Assembly (NCBI GenBank): GCA_030606525.1
Contig: JAUWGG010000048.1
Span: forward strand, 1 to 7,203
Source of the DNA: Methanobacteriota archaeon
GTDB taxonomy: Archaea > Thermoplasmatota > Thermoplasmata > JAUWGG01
Length of the DNA stretch: 7,203 nt
Direction: 5' to 3'
Part shown: positions 5,045 to 7,203 of the stretch, one piece after another
Position numbering within the stretch: the stretch's first letter is position 1
Layout of the letters: each line of letters begins with the position of its first letter
Notes under the pieces: model-generated
The model's database searches: none
What the model saw: the letters and a program-made list of their open reading frames with translations, nothing else
Told to the model about the DNA's origin: nothing
Position numbers and translations under genes: made by a program

Positions 5045-7203
5045 ATGAGGAAGTATGATTCCCAGCAAGTGGAACAAAAATGGCAGAAAAGATGGTTCAA
5101 ATCAGGTATTTTTCAGGCTGAGGTCGATATAAAAAGACCAAAGTTTTACATCATCTTTGCTTATCCCAATGTATCGGGTTATCTCCATATCGGACATATG
5201 CGAGGCTATACTTACGCAGATGCTATTGCTAGATACAAGAGAATGCGCGGATTCAACGTATTGTTCCCTATTGGCAGCCATGCTACTGGTAATATTGCGA
5301 TAAGTTTTGCGAAAAGGATAATAAGAGGTGATAAAGAACAAATTGAATATCTGTTGATGAATGGCTGTCCAAAGGAGACCATTCCTAAATTAAAAGATCC
5401 GAAAGAAGTTATAAAATTATTCAACGAAGTGTATATCAACGATTATTGGAAAAGGTTTGGGTTCCTCGCAGACTGGAGAAGATTTACCACTTCTATTAGC
5501 TCTGAATACGGCAAGTTCATTGAATGGCAATTTAAAAAATTGAAGAAGAAAGGGCTTTTGATTCAGAATCCATACTACTCGACTTTCTGTCCTCAATGCG
5601 GTCCCGTAGCTGTGGATCCTTCTGAGACAGATATATTGAGAGGGGGGAATGCAGAGAAGTTGGAATACATACTACTAAAATTTAAATTCAATGAATGGTA
5701 CCTAGTAGCAGCTACTTTAAGACCCGAGACAGTCTTTGGGCAAACAAATTTTTGGGTGAACCCGAAAGAAAATTACATTAAAGCCATAGTTAACGGTGAA
5801 AAATGGATAATAAGCAGGGAGTGTGCTGAGAAGTTAAGACATCAAAAAGATGATGTAAAGGTTGTAGGAACTGTATCAGGTCAGGAATTGATTGGAAAGT
5901 ACTGTAAGGCACCAGTAATAGAAAGAGAGATTTTAATTTTGCCTTCGAAGTTTTGTGATGTCAAAGTTGGAACAGGTTTAGTGACCAGTGTACCCTCAGA
6001 TGCTCCAATAGATTGGATGGCACTGCATGACCTGCAGATGGATGAGGAATTGTGTAGATTGCATGATCTAAATTTAAGTGAGGTAAGAAAGATAAAACCT
6101 ATTCCTATAATCAAGACCAGGGAATGGGGGGACTTGGCTGCAGTTAAACTCTGTCAAGCGATGGGAATAAATAATCAATTGGACCAGAAGATAGACGAAG
6201 CAACGAAGATCATATACAAAGCAGGCTTTCACACAGGCACGATGAATGAAAATTGTGGGGAATATGCTGGTATGAGCGTTGCCGCAGCCAAAGATAAGAT
6301 CAAAGCTGAGATGATCGGAAACAATGAAGCATGTGTGATGTACGATCTATCGGAAGAGGTCATTTGCAGGTGCGGATCTAAGGTCATAGTCAAAAAGATC
6401 CCGGATCAATGGTTTATTGATTATGCTAATCCTTCATTAACCAAGGAATCAATCGATCACGCTCGAACGATGGACATTTACCCGAAGGAATATAAGGATA
6501 ATTTGCCTGGTGTATTGGAATGGTTTAAGGAAAGGGCATGTGTTAGATTAGGTGATTGGCTGGGAACCAAATTCCCATTTGATAAAAAATGGACGATCGA
6601 GCCAATAGCAGATTCCACGTTGTATTCCTCCTTTTATATCATCTCAAAGTACGTGAATTCTGGTGAGATCGGAGAAGAGCAGATGGGTGAAGGTTTTTTC
6701 GATTATATTTTCCTGGGAAAAGGTAACGAAGCTGAAGTCTCCCAGAAATATGGTATTGAGCAAGAGCTCTTAAGAAAAATCAGAAATGATTTTGAGTATT
6801 GGTATCCTCTTGACATAAATCTAAGTGGGAAAGAGCATATGACAGTCCACTTCCCAGTATTTCTAATGAATCATGTTGCAGTCCTTCCTAAAAAATGTTG
6901 GCCCAAGGGCATATTTGTCAATTGGTGGATAACCCATAAGGGGGGGGACAAAATAGCTAAATCAAAAGGAGGGGCTGTACCCATTCCTTATGCTGTAAAG
7001 AAATTTAGCGTTGATGGTTTAAGATTGTACTATACTCACATTGCCTCCCCTCATGCAGATGTCGAGTGGAATGAATACGCAGTTCAGAACTACAAGCAAA
7101 GGATAGAGCGAACTTTGAAATTGTTTGAAAAATTGGAGGGAGCGGTCGAGAGTAAAATCAAAATGATAGACAGATGGCTTCTCTCCCGCATCAATACCGC
7201 ATT
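5045..7203 (+). CDS. leuS: Leucyl-tRNA synthetase, archaeal type (3' end outside the window)
   Basis: This class Ia synthetase charges tRNA-Leu with leucine. The frame is open for 719 codons to the window end; archaeal enzymes are usually about 930-970 residues, so the anticodon-binding and C-terminal parts are mostly missing. Landmarks are the HIGH motif (48-51, in NVSGYLHIGHMRGYTYAD), a CPQC zinc-type knuckle (182-185), and the CP1 editing domain with TLRPETVFGQTN (224-235) and GTGLVTSVPSDAP (309-321). Then come CRCG (441-444), DQWFIDYANP, and the second signature, which here reads KIAKS (636-640, in DKIAKSKGGAVPIP) rather than KMSKS. Both lysines are kept, so activity is likely. ATG 5045 fits the normal N-terminus (RKYDSQQVEQKWQKRW) and the TATA spacing. 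A G7 run at 6941-6947 does not disturb the frame. Like Trm5 on the other side, it is a housekeeping translation gene. Confidence 0.97.
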   Translation, partial: MRKYDSQQVEQKWQKRWFKSGIFQAEVDIKRPKFYIIFAYPNVSGYLHIGHMRGYTYADAIARYKRMRGFNVLFPIGSHATGNIAISFAKRIIRGDKEQIEYLLMNGCPKETIPKLKDPKEVIKLFNEVYINDYWKRFGFLADWRRFTTSISSEYGKFIEWQFKKLKKKGLLIQNPYYSTFCPQCGPVAVDPSETDILRGGNAEKLEYILLKFKFNEWYLVAATLRPETVFGQTNFWVNPKENYIKAIVNGEKWIISRECAEKLRHQKDDVKVVGTVSGQELIGKYCKAPVIEREILILPSKFCDVKVGTGLVTSVPSDAPIDWMALHDLQMDEELCRLHDLNLSEVRKIKPIPIIKTREWGDLAAVKLCQAMGINNQLDQKIDEATKIIYKAGFHTGTMNENCGEYAGMSVAAAKDKIKAEMIGNNEACVMYDLSEEVICRCGSKVIVKKIPDQWFIDYANPSLTKESIDHARTMDIYPKEYKDNLPGVLEWFKERACVRLGDWLGTKFPFDKKWTIEPIADSTLYSSFYIISKYVNSGEIGEEQMGEGFFDYIFLGKGNEAEVSQKYGIEQELLRKIRNDFEYWYPLDINLSGKEHMTVHFPVFLMNHVAVLPKKCWPKGIFVNWWITHKGGDKIAKSKGGAVPIPYAVKKFSVDGLRLYYTHIASPHADVEWNEYAVQNYKQRIERTLKLFEKLEGAVESKIKMIDRWLLSRINTA

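Noticed and set aside
5102..6114. Minus-strand open frames opposite leuS
   Set aside because: They overlap strongly conserved synthetase motifs on the plus strand and show no promoter or family resemblance.
6941..6947. G7 homopolymer in leuS as a possible frameshift
   Set aside because: The frame continues normally through it into the KIAKS loop and the conserved VDGLRLYYTHIASPHADVEW region.
1..7203. CRISPR array, tRNA or rRNA genes, transposase or integrase, attachment-site repeats
   Set aside because: I looked for spaced direct repeats, cloverleaf-like stretches and recombinase motifs and saw none, so the island between trm5 and leuS has no visible mobility genes.

Overview
The window looks archaeal. 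Its tRNA methyltransferase is the archaeal/eukaryal Trm5 type rather than bacterial TrmD, and its leucyl-tRNA synthetase has the archaeal/eukaryal layout. Promoters carry A/T-rich TATA boxes about 25 bp upstream of leaderless or short-leader starts, and termination-like signals are bare T-runs. A free-standing DUF835 protein next to a large winged-helix/STAND-ATPase/TPR regulator suggests an AT-rich euryarchaeal lineage, with Thermoplasmatota as my best guess. The lineage is inferred from gene content, not shown by a marker.

Layout: (1) 23-196, a small unrecognised lysine-rich protein. (2) 274-1314, Trm5, which makes m1G37 in tRNA. (3) 1383-1643, a tiny exported protein that is little more than two EF-hand-like calcium loops. 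(4) 1649-4375 on the minus strand, a 908-residue STAND NTPase with an N-terminal DNA-binding domain and a C-terminal TPR array. (5) 4462-4929, a single-domain DUF835 protein, divergent from the STAND gene. (6) 5045-7203, leucyl-tRNA synthetase, cut by the window end.

The main observation is that genes 3 and 5, about 3 kb apart on either side of the STAND gene, have nearly the same promoter. A 20-bp block with the perfect palindrome ACACATGTGT is identical upstream of both, and it sits at the same distance from the TATA box. In total 29 of 32 positions match. In the divergent region the same palindrome also lies next to the STAND gene's own promoter. The simplest model is a three-gene regulatory island between housekeeping translation genes: the STAND protein, or another factor, binds the palindrome and co-regulates an exported calcium-binding mini-protein and a DUF835 protein, possibly with autoregulation. 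The shared promoter is read directly from the sequence; the circuit is inference.
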